DNA of 64,000 bases from an uncultured Ruminococcus sp. (GCA_900538575.1 UPZA01000002.1:186001-250000), one strand, 5' to 3'. Shown: positions 43,465 through 53,306, numbered from the stretch's first letter. The notes: generated by a model not told the origin, from the sequence alone. A program made the numbers and translations.

Positions 43465-44700
43465 ATGGATATTAAAATCATACCTTCAAAGCTGAGAGGA
43501 AGCGTCAGTATACCGGCTTCTAAAAGTATAGTGCACAGAGCCCTTATCAGCGCTGCTCTGGCTGACGGAGTTTCCGTAATTTCAAACGTTACATTTTCTC
43601 AGGATATCTACGCCACCATTGACGCTCTTAAAGCAATAGGCGCCGAAATCGAAGTTTCAGGAAATACTGTTACCGTAAAAGGATTATCAGAAAATACTCC
43701 TGAAACTGCAGATATAAACTGCGCCGAAAGCGGCTCTACACTGCGTTTTTTAATACCGGTAACCTCGGCTCTCGGTATAAGCGCTGTATACAGCGGTCGC
43801 GGACGTTTGCCGGAAAGACCGATAACTCCGTATATACGAGAGCTTTCCGAAAAGGGAATCCATTTTGATTACAATAACACCATGCCGTTTACTGTCAGCG
43901 GAAAGCTCAGATCCGGTATCTTTAAGCTTGAGGGAAACGTTTCCTCCCAATTTGTAACAGGACTCTTATTCGCTCTGCCTCTTCTTGAAAATGATTCGGA
44001 AATTGTTCTGACATCTCGGCTTGAGTCAAAGCCGTACGCAGATATGACTATTTCGTGCTTAGATAAATTCGGCGTAAAAATATCTGAAACCGGTAACGGC
44101 TATTATATAAAGGGCGGACAAAAATACAAACCTGTAAGTCTTACTGCGGAAGGCGATTATTCTCAGGCGGCATTTTTCTATGTGGCAAATATTCTCGGAA
44201 GCGATATAAAAATAAATAATTTGTCAGATAACAGCAGTCAGGGTGATAAGAAAATTGTTGAAATTATAAACGGCTTATGCTATAATAATAATGAAAAACC
44301 TGACGGATTCCGTCTTGACGCGTCCGACGTACCGGATCTTGTTCCTATACTCGGAGTGCTCGGAGCCTACTGTGAGGGAAAATCCGTCATATACAATGCA
44401 GCCCGCCTGAAAATAAAGGAAAGCGACAGACTCGCCGCTACTGCCGAAGCGGTCAACGCGCTTGGCGGAAAAATTATTCCGAGCGAAGACGGATTGATTA
44501 TACATCACTCAGAACTCACGGGAGGTACGGCAGACAGCGCAGGAGATCACAGAATAGCGATGAGCGCCGCAATAGCCGCTACAATATGCAGTCAGCCGGT
44601 TATTATAAAAAACGCAGAATCAGTTGAAAAATCATATCCGGATTTTTTCAGGGATTATATAAATTTAGGAGGAACTGTCAATGTCATCACTTTGGAATAA
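43465..44700 (+). CDS. aroA: 3-phosphoshikimate 1-carboxyvinyltransferase (EPSP synthase)
   Basis: Joins phosphoenolpyruvate to shikimate 3-phosphate. From the ATG at 43465, four bases after the aroB stop and behind GGGGG, it is 411 residues. It shows SIPASKSIVHRALISAALA, NCAESGSTLRFLIPV, GDYSQAAFF, IKESDRLAATAEAV and GDHRIAMSAAIAA. LFALP-region GNVSSQFVTGLLFALPLL is also typical. Confidence 0.97.
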   Translation: MDIKIIPSKLRGSVSIPASKSIVHRALISAALADGVSVISNVTFSQDIYATIDALKAIGAEIEVSGNTVTVKGLSENTPETADINCAESGSTLRFLIPVTSALGISAVYSGRGRLPERPITPYIRELSEKGIHFDYNNTMPFTVSGKLRSGIFKLEGNVSSQFVTGLLFALPLLENDSEIVLTSRLESKPYADMTISCLDKFGVKISETGNGYYIKGGQKYKPVSLTAEGDYSQAAFFYVANILGSDIKINNLSDNSSQGDKKIVEIINGLCYNNNEKPDGFRLDASDVPDLVPILGVLGAYCEGKSVIYNAARLKIKESDRLAATAEAVNALGGKIIPSEDGLIIHHSELTGGTADSAGDHRIAMSAAIAATICSQPVIIKNAESVEKSYPDFFRDYINLGGTVNVITLE

Positions 44701-45775
44701 CCGCATTTCCATTTCTATTTTCGGAGAGTCCCACGGTCCCGCTATCGGAGTCGTAATTGACAATCTGCCGCCCGGAGAGCATATCGATATTGAAGAGCTT
44801 GGACGGTTTCTCTCAAGAAGAGCTCCGAAAAAAGACGGAACGACTACGATGAGAAGCGAGAAGGATCTGCCTCAGATAATGTCCGGTCTTATAAATGATA
44901 AAACTACGGGCACTCCTCTCTGTGCATTTATCCAGAATACTGACACGCGCTCAAAGGATTATTCCAATATTTCAAAGCTTGCTCGTCCCGGTCATGCAGA
45001 TTACACCGGCGCCGTTAGATACAAGGGCTTTAACGATATCAGAGGCGGCGGACATTTTTCGGGGCGACTTACGGCTCCCCTATGCTTTGCAGGAGCGATA
45101 TGCGGTCAAATACTTGAAAAAAGAGGTATTTATACCGGCGCTCATATAGCTGAAATTCATAATATAAAAGATGATATGTTTGACAGAACTAATGTGAATA
45201 AAAATGAAATACTTGATGTAAGATACAAGAAATTTCCCGTGATAAACGACAGCCGAGGCGAGGAAATGTTTGAAGATATTCAGAAGGCAAGAATCGGCTG
45301 CGAATCTCTCGGCGGTATTATCGAATGCGCCTGCGTAAACGTACCTGCCGGAATAGGATCGCCGATATTCGACGGACTTGAAAATACTCTGGCTCAATTA
45401 ATATTCGGAATTCCCGCAGTTAAGGGACTTGAATTCGGCGCCGGATTCCTTACAGCTAAAATGGTAGGAAGTCAGAACAACGACGATTTTTATGTTGACG
45501 AACGCGGGCACGTTAAAACGAAAACTAACAACCACGGCGGAATCCTCGGAGGAATTTCTTCGGGTATGCCGATAACTCTCAATGTCGCAATAAAACCGAC
45601 TCCGTCAATTTCAAAGCCGCAGGACACGATAGATTTAGGCGATATGAAAAACGATGTTCTCAGCATTAAAGGCAGGCATGATCCCTGCATAGTTCCAAGA
45701 GCAGTACCATGCGTAGAAGCCGCGGTTAATATTGGTATATTATCTCATATGATTGATTATCCGAACTTTATCTGA
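44681..45775 (+). CDS. aroC: Chorismate synthase
   Basis: Last common step of aromatic amino acid synthesis, using reduced FMN. The 364 residues have SIFGESHGPAIGVVIDNLPPG, RPGHADYTGAVRYKGFNDIRGGGHFSGRLTA-type block split by the usual loops, and KGRHDPCIVPRAVPCVEA. It overlaps aroA by 20 bases; an AGGAGG lies seven bases before its ATG inside aroA. Confidence 0.98.
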   Translation: MSSLWNNRISISIFGESHGPAIGVVIDNLPPGEHIDIEELGRFLSRRAPKKDGTTTMRSEKDLPQIMSGLINDKTTGTPLCAFIQNTDTRSKDYSNISKLARPGHADYTGAVRYKGFNDIRGGGHFSGRLTAPLCFAGAICGQILEKRGIYTGAHIAEIHNIKDDMFDRTNVNKNEILDVRYKKFPVINDSRGEEMFEDIQKARIGCESLGGIIECACVNVPAGIGSPIFDGLENTLAQLIFGIPAVKGLEFGAGFLTAKMVGSQNNDDFYVDERGHVKTKTNNHGGILGGISSGMPITLNVAIKPTPSISKPQDTIDLGDMKNDVLSIKGRHDPCIVPRAVPCVEAAVNIGILSHMIDYPNFI

Positions 45776-45791
45776 TTATACGGTGAAAATA

Positions 45792-46379
45792 ATGGAAAAT
45801 TATTCAAAGATGTCCGAGCTTGCTTCAACTGAGCTTAAAGACGTTCAGACAGTAAAAATTCTTATCTGCTATCTTCTTTACAGAATAAACAAACCTGTTG
45901 ATTCTGAACAGCTTTACGATATAGCAGTAACGACTGAAATTATAAATTACTTTTTCTATCAGGACGCAATGGACTATCTTATTAAAAATAATTCTATACA
46001 TTCTGAGGACGGAAAAAACAATACAAAAATTTATACCCTGACAAAAAAGGGCATAAGCTGCGCAAAAACGCTGAGAGGCTATGTTCCCAAATCCTACAGG
46101 GATAAGATAGTTCAGGCAGCGCTAAGATATTTTGCAAAGCTTAAATATGAAAGCGAAGTAAAAATCGAATATATAGAGCTTGATAAGGGTTATTATGTAC
46201 ATTGCCGCTGCCTTGATATCGGAGACGATCTGCTTGATTTAAAGCTTTTTGCTCCCGACCGTACTCAGGCTGAAATGATTGGCAATAAAATAATGCTTAA
46301 TCCAACCGGATTTTATAGTAAAATACTAAGCTTTGCCTTGGAAAATAAAGAGGAAGAGTTTAATCCTGACGATTTATAA
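45792..46379 (+). CDS. DUF4364 family protein
   Basis: A 195-residue protein of the clostridial DUF4364 family. The N-terminal half looks like a winged helix (KDVQTVKILICYLLYRINKPV to YTLTKKGISCAKTL), so DNA binding is plausible; the C-terminal half carries ELDKGYYVHCRCLD. No function is established. The ATG at 45792 gives a start typical of the family; the ribosome site is weak (GGTG), so coupling to aroC 16 bases upstream is likely. Confidence 0.85.
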   Translation: MENYSKMSELASTELKDVQTVKILICYLLYRINKPVDSEQLYDIAVTTEIINYFFYQDAMDYLIKNNSIHSEDGKNNTKIYTLTKKGISCAKTLRGYVPKSYRDKIVQAALRYFAKLKYESEVKIEYIELDKGYYVHCRCLDIGDDLLDLKLFAPDRTQAEMIGNKIMLNPTGFYSKILSFALENKEEEFNPDDL

Positions 46380-46387
46380 TCTAAAAA

Positions 46388-46429
46388 AAGAGCATGGCGC
46401 TGATTAAAGCGCTATGCTCCTTTTTATTT
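46388..46429. terminator. Bidirectional terminator after the aro operon
   Basis: GAGCAT-G-GCGCT pairs AGCGC-T-ATGCTC around a short loop, with A and T runs at either side. Confidence 0.83.
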
Positions 46430-46450
46430 AACTTAAAACCATATAACGAC

Positions 46451-47149
46451 TTAGCCCAAAGATTCTATTGAAACAATATTTCCGCTCAGATCATCATAAT
46501 ATCCGGCGTTGCCGCTTGAAAGCATACAGCTTTCCGCAGCGTCGCTGTCTATAATGAATTCAACGACGTTACCGGAATTTTCACCCCTTGGAACATAGCA
46601 ATTAGTTGAGTCGGTATGCATGTCCGCCTTTACATCCGCTACGACTGCGCTGAAGCTGTAACCGCTGTCAAGATAAATAATAAATCTTTCGCCGCAGCCG
46701 CTTGTAAAGCCTGTTCCCAGCGCAACGCAGTAGTCATCCCCTATTTTTCTGAAACCTCTGCCGTCAGTATAAGCCTGCTGCTGCATTTCATACTGAACCG
46801 ATGATGTATCCGTTATACACCTGTAATCCATATACGCCTTAAACGAGGAATCAAATCCCTCACAGAATACGCTTTCAATCTCAGATTCATAAGATTCTTC
46901 ATACTCTTCTTCGGTCGAGTCTTCTGCTTTCCTTTCTTCCGCTGTAATCTCCTCATCATTCTGCGTTTCTTCAACGGTTTCTTCTCTTGCCGCTTCCCTT
47001 TCAACCAGTTCCTCTGTTACAGCAGACTTATCTGCCTGCTTATAAAGAGTTCTCTGCCGATTATAAGCTTGGTCGGAAGTCTGTCCACTTCCCAAAGCTA
47101 TCGCAATGGAAGATAAAACACCAATTAAAAAATTGCACTGATATAAAAT
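46451..47149 (-). CDS. Hypothetical exported acidic protein, no canonical start codon
   Basis: I do not recognise this protein. It has a hydrophobic stretch near the N-terminus (FLIGVLSSIAIALG), a very acidic low-complexity linker (about 45-90, rich in E and T), and a compact C-terminal domain with FKAYMDYRCITDTSS and GDDYCVALGTGFTSGCG. The frame is open from 47149 and beyond, but contains no ATG or GTG before the hydrophobic stretch. The strong GGAGG at 47158-47162 is eight bases before an ATT at 47147-47149, which I take tentatively as the start (232 residues). A TTG at 47095 would remove the signal and has no ribosome site. A lost start codon (pseudogene) is the alternative. Confidence 0.6.
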   Translation of the reverse strand: MLYQCNFLIGVLSSIAIALGSGQTSDQAYNRQRTLYKQADKSAVTEELVEREAAREETVEETQNDEEITAEERKAEDSTEEEYEESYESEIESVFCEGFDSSFKAYMDYRCITDTSSVQYEMQQQAYTDGRGFRKIGDDYCVALGTGFTSGCGERFIIYLDSGYSFSAVVADVKADMHTDSTNCYVPRGENSGNVVEFIIDSDAAESCMLSSGNAGYYDDLSGNIVSIESLG

Positions 47150-47243
47150 AGATATCGCCTCCGTTTGTTTTGTTTTGGCGTATATATTTTATATTCTATT
47201 CTATCCGGATATGGTTTATGCAATAATTGGAAAATTTATTTCC

Positions 47244-47272
47244 AAAAAAAAGGGACGTTAAAACGTCCCTGC
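47244..47272 (-). terminator. Terminator after the substrate-binding protein gene
   Basis: On the minus strand AGGGACGTTTTAACGTCCCT folds to an eight-base-pair stem, followed by eight T. Confidence 0.87.
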
Positions 47273-47275
47273 CGA

Positions 47276-48961
47276 TTATTCATAATATTTAGCATGCCTG
47301 AAAAACAACTGCTTTGTAAATGGATCAAATATAATATCATGATTTCCAGCGCCCAATATCTGATATTCCTTTTTATAGAAAACAGGAATAAAAACAAAAT
47401 CATTCAGTATCATTTTTTCTGCGCTAATGTATTTTTCAACGCTGTCATTATGATTTCCAAGCCGCTTTATTTCATCTACTAACTGCTGAAATGAAGCGTT
47501 GGAATATCCGAAGTCGTTATTGCCGGATTCAAATTCCTCAAGAACAGCTAAAGGACTATTATAACTGCCGGTAAGAGGATAAACCGCCATAATATAATCC
47601 CCTCCGCTAAGCCGTCTTTCATACTCGTCAAAGGAAACCTCCTCAATACCAATATAAAACCCAAATAGAGTTTGCCAATTCTGAGTAACTAGATGAAGAT
47701 ATTCGGTATCCATAATACCCTCCGGAACAAGCAGCTTGATATTTTCAAGGGACTGAAGGCCCATCTGAGACATTCCGGCTTCAAAGAAACTAACAGCCTT
47801 ATCCGGATCGTAATCGATCATACTTCCGTCGGAATTCGAGGAGGACGCAAGCTTATCGGAATTTATTTCACGGTAGCTCTTATTCAGAAAAGAAACGCCC
47901 GGTGGAATTAATCCGTATGCAGCCAGCATATCGTCCGAAAGCTTTCCTTCAAAGGACGCTTTATCTATACCGTATGCCAACGCCTTTCTGATATTCTGAT
48001 TTGAATATCTTTCATTTTTCGAATTTATCACTATACCTAACGTATAATTATAATAACTATTTACTACATTATCCTTATACTTTTTTTCGTCATATTCAAA
48101 AGTCAGCAATACGTCTGATGAAGCTTCCGAAAAACTTTCAGCGGATTCGTTCTGAGAATTCTTAATATAGAAATTCAGATAAGAAGGATATATACGGTCA
48201 AACTCACTGTTTTTTTCATTTCTTCTCATATATATAAAATTATCATGCCCATAAGGATCATAAAACCATTGTCTTATAAAAAACGCACCGTTAGAAGCCA
48301 CAGACTTATCGTCAAGACCATACCTTCCCTTTGTACCGTAAAAAAATTCCTCATTGCAGGGCATCGCCGCAGTTGACGAAAGCGAATTAAGAAATCCTGC
48401 GCTTGCATATTCAAGCTCAAAAACAAGCTCGGTATCGCTTAAGGCCTTAACTCCGATTTCCGTATAATCAGCCGCTCCGTTTGTAATCATGCCGGCATTT
48501 TTTAGACAATCAAACTTTTCCCGAAAAGGGGAATGCGTTTCAGGATTAAATATCCTATGAAAAGCAAATTCAAAATCATAAGCCGTAACAGGCGTTAGCT
48601 CATTGCTATCCGGCTCCTCGTCCTCATCGCTGTCAAAAAACCAGTAGCAATCGTTTCTCAATGTAAACGTATATATCAGACCGTCGTCTGATACAGTATA
48701 ATCCTCAGCAATGTTTTTAGCAATTACACCGCTGTCGTCTATTTTCATAAGTCCGGAAAATAAATTGCCTATCACAGTCATAGAGCATTCGTCAGAAGCG
48801 GATTGAGGATCAAGGCTTTCCGGGTTACCGGGTAATGCATAATCAAAGGAATAATTCGCTCCCTCCGGCTTCTGCTTTTCACAGCCTGTAAACATAGAGG
48901 AAACCGCAAGCAATCCGGCGGTTAATATATATATAAATTTGTTCTGCAATTTTTTAGTCAC
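47276..48961 (-). CDS. Oligopeptide ABC transporter substrate-binding lipoprotein (SBP_bac_5)
   Basis: A 561-residue extracytoplasmic solute receptor. The signal peptide ends at lipobox FTGC with C27. The family-5 fold follows: SFDYALPGNPESLDPQSASDE, LYTFTLRNDCYWFFD-type strand, ALAYGIDKASFEGKLSDDM and IPPGVSF. An insertion EDEEPDSNEL resembles a calcium-binding loop. No permease or ATPase gene is adjacent, so it is an orphan receptor that may share another Opp core. Confidence 0.9.
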   Translation of the reverse strand: MTKKLQNKFIYILTAGLLAVSSMFTGCEKQKPEGANYSFDYALPGNPESLDPQSASDECSMTVIGNLFSGLMKIDDSGVIAKNIAEDYTVSDDGLIYTFTLRNDCYWFFDSDEDEEPDSNELTPVTAYDFEFAFHRIFNPETHSPFREKFDCLKNAGMITNGAADYTEIGVKALSDTELVFELEYASAGFLNSLSSTAAMPCNEEFFYGTKGRYGLDDKSVASNGAFFIRQWFYDPYGHDNFIYMRRNEKNSEFDRIYPSYLNFYIKNSQNESAESFSEASSDVLLTFEYDEKKYKDNVVNSYYNYTLGIVINSKNERYSNQNIRKALAYGIDKASFEGKLSDDMLAAYGLIPPGVSFLNKSYREINSDKLASSSNSDGSMIDYDPDKAVSFFEAGMSQMGLQSLENIKLLVPEGIMDTEYLHLVTQNWQTLFGFYIGIEEVSFDEYERRLSGGDYIMAVYPLTGSYNSPLAVLEEFESGNNDFGYSNASFQQLVDEIKRLGNHNDSVEKYISAEKMILNDFVFIPVFYKKEYQILGAGNHDIIFDPFTKQLFFRHAKYYE

Positions 48962-49034
48962 CTTCCAAAAGTCTCGCGTTTCTATATTTCAAATCAAAAT
49001 CGGGCATGCTCAATGAACACACCCGTATATGTAA

Positions 49035-49502
49035 TTACTTAAAATCTGACTTCAATACTTCTTCAGCCTTTTCATTATCATTTGTGCAAAGCCAATATAC
49101 ATAATCCCCTTTTGTTTTCACCTGGGTATCGCAAAGCTTATCATACTCCTCCGGAACATAATCCTTAAAAACGTCCTTTTGTCCGTCGAGCCTTTCTTCG
49201 ACAGCCAGTTTTACCTTTTCCTTATCCTTAGCCTTTATTATGCACACCTCGTCCGCGTCGGCTCCGGAGCCTGCCCACCAAAGCGAAAACTCCTCATATT
49301 CATACTGCGTCAGACCGTATTTTATTTGAAAATTCTCCTCAGATACCTCTACCATTTCCGGAAATTCGACTCCGCATTCCATAACGTCTGCCGTGATTTC
49401 ATTCAGAGGCTTAGACGCCTCCGCCTTATCCTTTCCGCATGCTGAAAGAGTAAAAATTGACGACATCATAAGCGCCGCCGGAATAATTGCCCTTATTCTC
49501 AT
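49035..49502 (-). CDS. DUF4358 lipoprotein
   Basis: A 155-residue exported lipoprotein with lipobox LSAC (C22) and a DUF4358 domain: NEITADVMECGVEFPEMVEV, YGL-x-Q-YEEFSLWWAGSGADADEVCIIKA, and a closing DYVYWLCTND. The function is not known; the domain occurs in clostridia next to SGNH/acyltransferase genes, as here with the hydrolase 36 bases upstream. Confidence 0.87.
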   Translation of the reverse strand: MRIRAIIPAALMMSSIFTLSACGKDKAEASKPLNEITADVMECGVEFPEMVEVSEENFQIKYGLTQYEYEEFSLWWAGSGADADEVCIIKAKDKEKVKLAVEERLDGQKDVFKDYVPEEYDKLCDTQVKTKGDYVYWLCTNDNEKAEEVLKSDFK

Positions 49503-49538
49503 AGTTTACTGTCCCTTCTGTATCTTTTATTCTAACCC

Positions 49539-50402
49539 CTATTTTACCGTATGCGACAAAATATAATCAAGCATAACGGAATAGGTGGTTTTTACAAAAT
49601 GCATACCGTCCTTTTCAGCCATATCCGAAGGAAACTTTCCGTCGTTTCCCTTTAAGGCGGTATTTATGTCCACATAATATATTTTCTTTTTATCAGCCAT
49701 CTTTAATAATTCAGAATTATATTTATCTATTTCCGAATTTAAAATAGGTTCATTATCCGCCGTTTCCCTTTCAGCGGTTACCGGAGGAACTGACAGTATA
49801 TATATTTTTGTATCAGGCAGCTCCTTAATTATCTCATCTACAAACTGAGAATAATAGCTAATCATATCTGAAACCGACAGCCAGGCTATACCGTTGCTGC
49901 CAAGCATAATATAAACGTTTTCGGGCTTTGCTTCCTTAAGAGCCTCCAAAACCGTTACATCTCCGTAAGCAGTTTTCATTGTTTCCGTATTAATTTTTTC
50001 AATATTCATTCCGATTTCTGCAAACACATTTTTAACAGGCACAAGCTGAAAATCGGCAAGTCCTACTGAAATGGAATCCCCTACGAAAGCGCATTTTCCG
50101 AAGTATGTTTCCGTCAACGGCTCCGACGCCGGTACAGGATTGATTATCCGGGATTCATTTTCATTATTGATTCCCGTTTCAAGAGGTTCTGTATTTTCTG
50201 CTTGTGAATCCGACTGGCTTTCTGCTGAAAAGCCCAGAAAATTCATTTCCTTTGAATTCAAATTTGCTTCAGCCATATATATGACAAAGCAAACGGCAAA
50301 AACAACGGCCGCAATAAATACCGCCGCCTTAAGCCTGAATCTTATAACAGGCCTATCCTTGCTTTTAACATAGCTGTTGGTTCTGGAACCTCTTCCTGAC
50401 AT
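49539..50402 (-). CDS. Membrane-anchored SGNH/GDSL-type hydrolase
   Basis: A 287-residue protein. A basic N-terminus and one helix (about 25-45) anchor it. After a low-complexity linker the SGNH domain has block I AFVGDSISVG (nucleophile S110), block III MLGSNGIAW (oxyanion asparagine), and block V DGMHFVKTTY with the D-x2-H pair. It probably acts as an esterase or O-acyltransferase on a cell-surface polymer; this is family inference. Its partner gene downstream is the DUF4358 lipoprotein. Confidence 0.88.
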   Translation of the reverse strand: MSGRGSRTNSYVKSKDRPVIRFRLKAAVFIAAVVFAVCFVIYMAEANLNSKEMNFLGFSAESQSDSQAENTEPLETGINNENESRIINPVPASEPLTETYFGKCAFVGDSISVGLADFQLVPVKNVFAEIGMNIEKINTETMKTAYGDVTVLEALKEAKPENVYIMLGSNGIAWLSVSDMISYYSQFVDEIIKELPDTKIYILSVPPVTAERETADNEPILNSEIDKYNSELLKMADKKKIYYVDINTALKGNDGKFPSDMAEKDGMHFVKTTYSVMLDYILSHTVK

Positions 50403-50739
50403 AATTTATTTATGCCTCCCGTTAAACAATAATTATTAAAATACTTTTAAAATCAAATCATGTCAATTATTCAGTCAAAATTGTAAAAAATATTATTTTA
50501 ACCTATACGTTTAGACTTTGCCATAAACGTCTCAACAAAAGAGGAAATTCATTTTTTTATCGACCGGATTTTTCTTTTTTCTCTATAAAAATCCATAAAA
50601 CAATTATAACTCACTTATAAAATTTTTGCAATAGTTTTTGTCAATTTAATTCTATAATTATTGCAAACTCCGCCAACATATAGTATAATATAGAAAGCAT
50701 ATAGAGAATTAACATTCAATTGAACGGAGGAAATCAAGT
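50403..50739. other. Divergent intergenic region between SGNH hydrolase and asnB
   Basis: 337 very AT-rich bases without a gene. The asnB promoter is clear (50661-50689). For the minus strand TTGACA (50461-50466) and a weak TATTTT (50438-50443) could drive the hydrolase gene. I see no riboswitch-like element. Confidence 0.6.
50661..50689 (+). promoter_or_regulatory. asnB promoter
   Basis: TTGCAA (50661-50666) and TATAAT (50684-50689), spacer 17. Confidence 0.78.
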
Positions 50740-52614
50740 ATGTGTGGATTCGTAGGCTTTACCAACTGTATAGATGATTCCAACAAAGCGCTGGAAAATA
50801 TGATGAACAGGATTATTCACAGGGGCCCTGATTCCGGAGGCAGCTATATTGACGGCGATATTGCTCTGGGTTTCAGGCGGCTCAGTATTATAGACTTAGA
50901 ACAGGGAGATCAGCCTATTTTAAATGAAGACAGTTCAAAGATATTGCTCTTCAACGGAGAAATTTATAATTTCCGGAGTATACGCGAAAAGCTTGTTGAA
51001 GCAGGTCATATTTTCAAAACCAAAACCGACTCTGAGGTCCTCCTGCACGGATATGAAGAATACGGAAAAAATCTGCTTAATATGCTAAGAGGAATGTTTG
51101 CATTTGTAATCTGGGATAAAAACACAAAAGAGCTTTTCGGCGCCCGTGATTTTTTCGGCATAAAACCGCTTTACTATTCTCTCTCAGGAAAAAGCTTTTT
51201 ATTCGGCTCGGAAATTAAAAGTTTTCTCCCTCATCCTCACTTTAAAAAAGAACTTAATACCGCCGCCCTTGAAAATTACCTTACATTCCAATATTCTCCG
51301 CAGACTGAATGCTTTTTTAAAAATGTCTACAAGCTGCCTGCCGCTCATTGCTTTACCTATAAAAACGGAGAACTAAATATTGAACGATACTGGGAAATCA
51401 AATTCGAGGCTGATGAAAAGCCAGATCTTGAAAGCTGGGTAAATAAGATTTCAGATACCTTCCACGATTCGGTTGAGGCTCATAAGATCGCCGATGTTGA
51501 AGTGGGAAGCTTTCTTTCCAGCGGCGTCGATTCAAGCTACGTTGCCGCAGTTGCAGACGTTGACAAGACCTTTACCGTAGGCTTCGGCAAGGATGAAAAG
51601 TATAACGAAATAGGCTGGGCAAAGGAATTCTCAAAGGCGATCGGCAAAGAAAATACAAGCAAGGTCATCTCTCCGGAGGAATACTGGGGCAGTCTTGAAA
51701 AAATCCAGTATCATATGGACGAACCGCTTGCAGATCCGGCTGCCGTCGCGCTTTATTTCGTATGCAATATCGCGTCTCAAAAGCTCAAGGTAGTTCTTTC
51801 AGGCGAGGGAGCGGACGAAATTTTCGGCGGTTACAACGTATACAGCGAGCCCGACGGCACCTTCTACGACAAGCTCCCTAAGGGCTTAAAACGGGGAATT
51901 GGAAATATTGCCGGAAAGCTGCCTGCCCACAGAGGAGTTAATTTCTTTATCAGAAAAGGCAAAGAGCTTGAAGAACGCTTTATCGGCAACGCATATATGT
52001 TTACGCCTGAGGAAAGAAAACAATTACTGAAAATAAAGACGGACGCGCCCGATCCTACAGTTATCACCAAGCCGTTTTACGACAAGGTCAAGGATAAAGA
52101 CGAGGTAACTAAAATGCAGTATCTCGATCTGCATCTTTGGATGACCGGAGATATTCTGCTTAAAGCGGACAAAATGAGTATGGCAAATTCTCTTGAGCTT
52201 CGCGTTCCGTTTCTTGATAAGGAAGTAATGGCGGTAGCCGAAAAAATACCGAGAAAATACCGTGTAACACATAAGGAAACTACTGACGAGCATACTAAAT
52301 ATATTACCAAATACGCTATGCGCCTTGCGGCCAAAAAGGATACCCCTCCTCAGACAGCAAAGACCGCCGCTAAGAAAAAGCTGGGCTTTCCTGTGCCGAT
52401 CCGCGTCTGGCTCAGGGAGGATAAATACTACAATATTGTCAAGGATAAATTTACAGGCACAGCGGCACGTAAATTTTTCAACTGCGATATTCTTATGAAG
52501 CTTCTCGACGATCATAAGAACGGAAAATGTGACAACAGCCGTAAGATATGGACTATTTTTATTTTCCTTGTATGGTACGGCGTTTATTTCGAGGGAAGCC
52601 AATTTGTCAAATAA
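50740..52614 (+). CDS. asnB: Asparagine synthase (glutamine-hydrolysing)
   Basis: Makes asparagine from aspartate, glutamine and ATP. The 624 residues begin MCGFVGF, with C2 the glutaminase nucleophile and HRGPDS and NGEIYN of the class II amidotransferase domain (1-205). The synthetase domain has the PP-loop SGVDS (261-265) in GSFLSSGVDSSYVAA and SGEGADEIFGGY. C-terminal KKKLGFPVPIRVWLR is typical. It heads a four-gene plus-strand run. Confidence 0.96.
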   Translation: MCGFVGFTNCIDDSNKALENMMNRIIHRGPDSGGSYIDGDIALGFRRLSIIDLEQGDQPILNEDSSKILLFNGEIYNFRSIREKLVEAGHIFKTKTDSEVLLHGYEEYGKNLLNMLRGMFAFVIWDKNTKELFGARDFFGIKPLYYSLSGKSFLFGSEIKSFLPHPHFKKELNTAALENYLTFQYSPQTECFFKNVYKLPAAHCFTYKNGELNIERYWEIKFEADEKPDLESWVNKISDTFHDSVEAHKIADVEVGSFLSSGVDSSYVAAVADVDKTFTVGFGKDEKYNEIGWAKEFSKAIGKENTSKVISPEEYWGSLEKIQYHMDEPLADPAAVALYFVCNIASQKLKVVLSGEGADEIFGGYNVYSEPDGTFYDKLPKGLKRGIGNIAGKLPAHRGVNFFIRKGKELEERFIGNAYMFTPEERKQLLKIKTDAPDPTVITKPFYDKVKDKDEVTKMQYLDLHLWMTGDILLKADKMSMANSLELRVPFLDKEVMAVAEKIPRKYRVTHKETTDEHTKYITKYAMRLAAKKDTPPQTAKTAAKKKLGFPVPIRVWLREDKYYNIVKDKFTGTAARKFFNCDILMKLLDDHKNGKCDNSRKIWTIFIFLVWYGVYFEGSQFVK

Positions 52615-52637
52615 ACGAAAGGACGCTTATTAATTAA

Positions 52638-53306
52638 ATGTCGAGCAACGTAACATATAAATATATAAAGCAAAACCCGGATATTATGGAATATATCCGC
52701 CGGGCAGACCGCGCTCTTGAGGCTCAAGGATATACCGAGCACTCTTTCGCACACGTTGAAATCGTAGCGCAGAACGCCAGCCTTATTCTTACCGAACTGG
52801 GTTATGACGAAAGACAAATAGAGCTCGCTAAGATTGCGGGTATCATGCACGATATCGGCAACGTCATAAACCGGATAGACCATGCTCAGAGCGGCGCGGT
52901 AATGGCATTTAGGCTTCTTGATAACCTAAGTATGCCGGCTGATGAAATATGCTCTATAATATCAGCAATAGGAAATCACGACGAATCAACCGCCCAGCCT
53001 ATAGACGCTATTTCCGCCGCGCTTATAATCGCCGATAAAACAGACGTAAGAAGAAGCAGGGTCAGAAATACCGATTTCCTCACTTTTGATATACACGACA
53101 GAGTAAATTACGCCGTTGAAAAATCAGCTCTTTATTTTAACGAAAGCAAAACCGCTATTGTGCTGGATCTGAAAATAGACACTGAAATTGCGCCGGTTAT
53201 AGAATATTTTGAAATATTCCTAAACAGAATGCTTTTATGCAAACGCGCCTGCTCCTATCTGGGAGTTCAATTTAAGATGATTGTAAACGGTTCTTCGCTC
53301 TTATAG
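52638..53306 (+). CDS. HD-domain phosphohydrolase
   Basis: A 222-residue metal-dependent hydrolase. HD ligands are H in EHSFAHVEIV, HD in IMHDIGNVINR, and D in IIADKTDVRRSR; GNHDEST adds a further histidine. The protein resembles clostridial HD proteins of unknown substrate, possibly a nucleotide or cyclic dinucleotide. It lies between asnB and pyrB, 23 and 29 bases away. Confidence 0.85.
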   Translation: MSSNVTYKYIKQNPDIMEYIRRADRALEAQGYTEHSFAHVEIVAQNASLILTELGYDERQIELAKIAGIMHDIGNVINRIDHAQSGAVMAFRLLDNLSMPADEICSIISAIGNHDESTAQPIDAISAALIIADKTDVRRSRVRNTDFLTFDIHDRVNYAVEKSALYFNESKTAIVLDLKIDTEIAPVIEYFEIFLNRMLLCKRACSYLGVQFKMIVNGSSLL

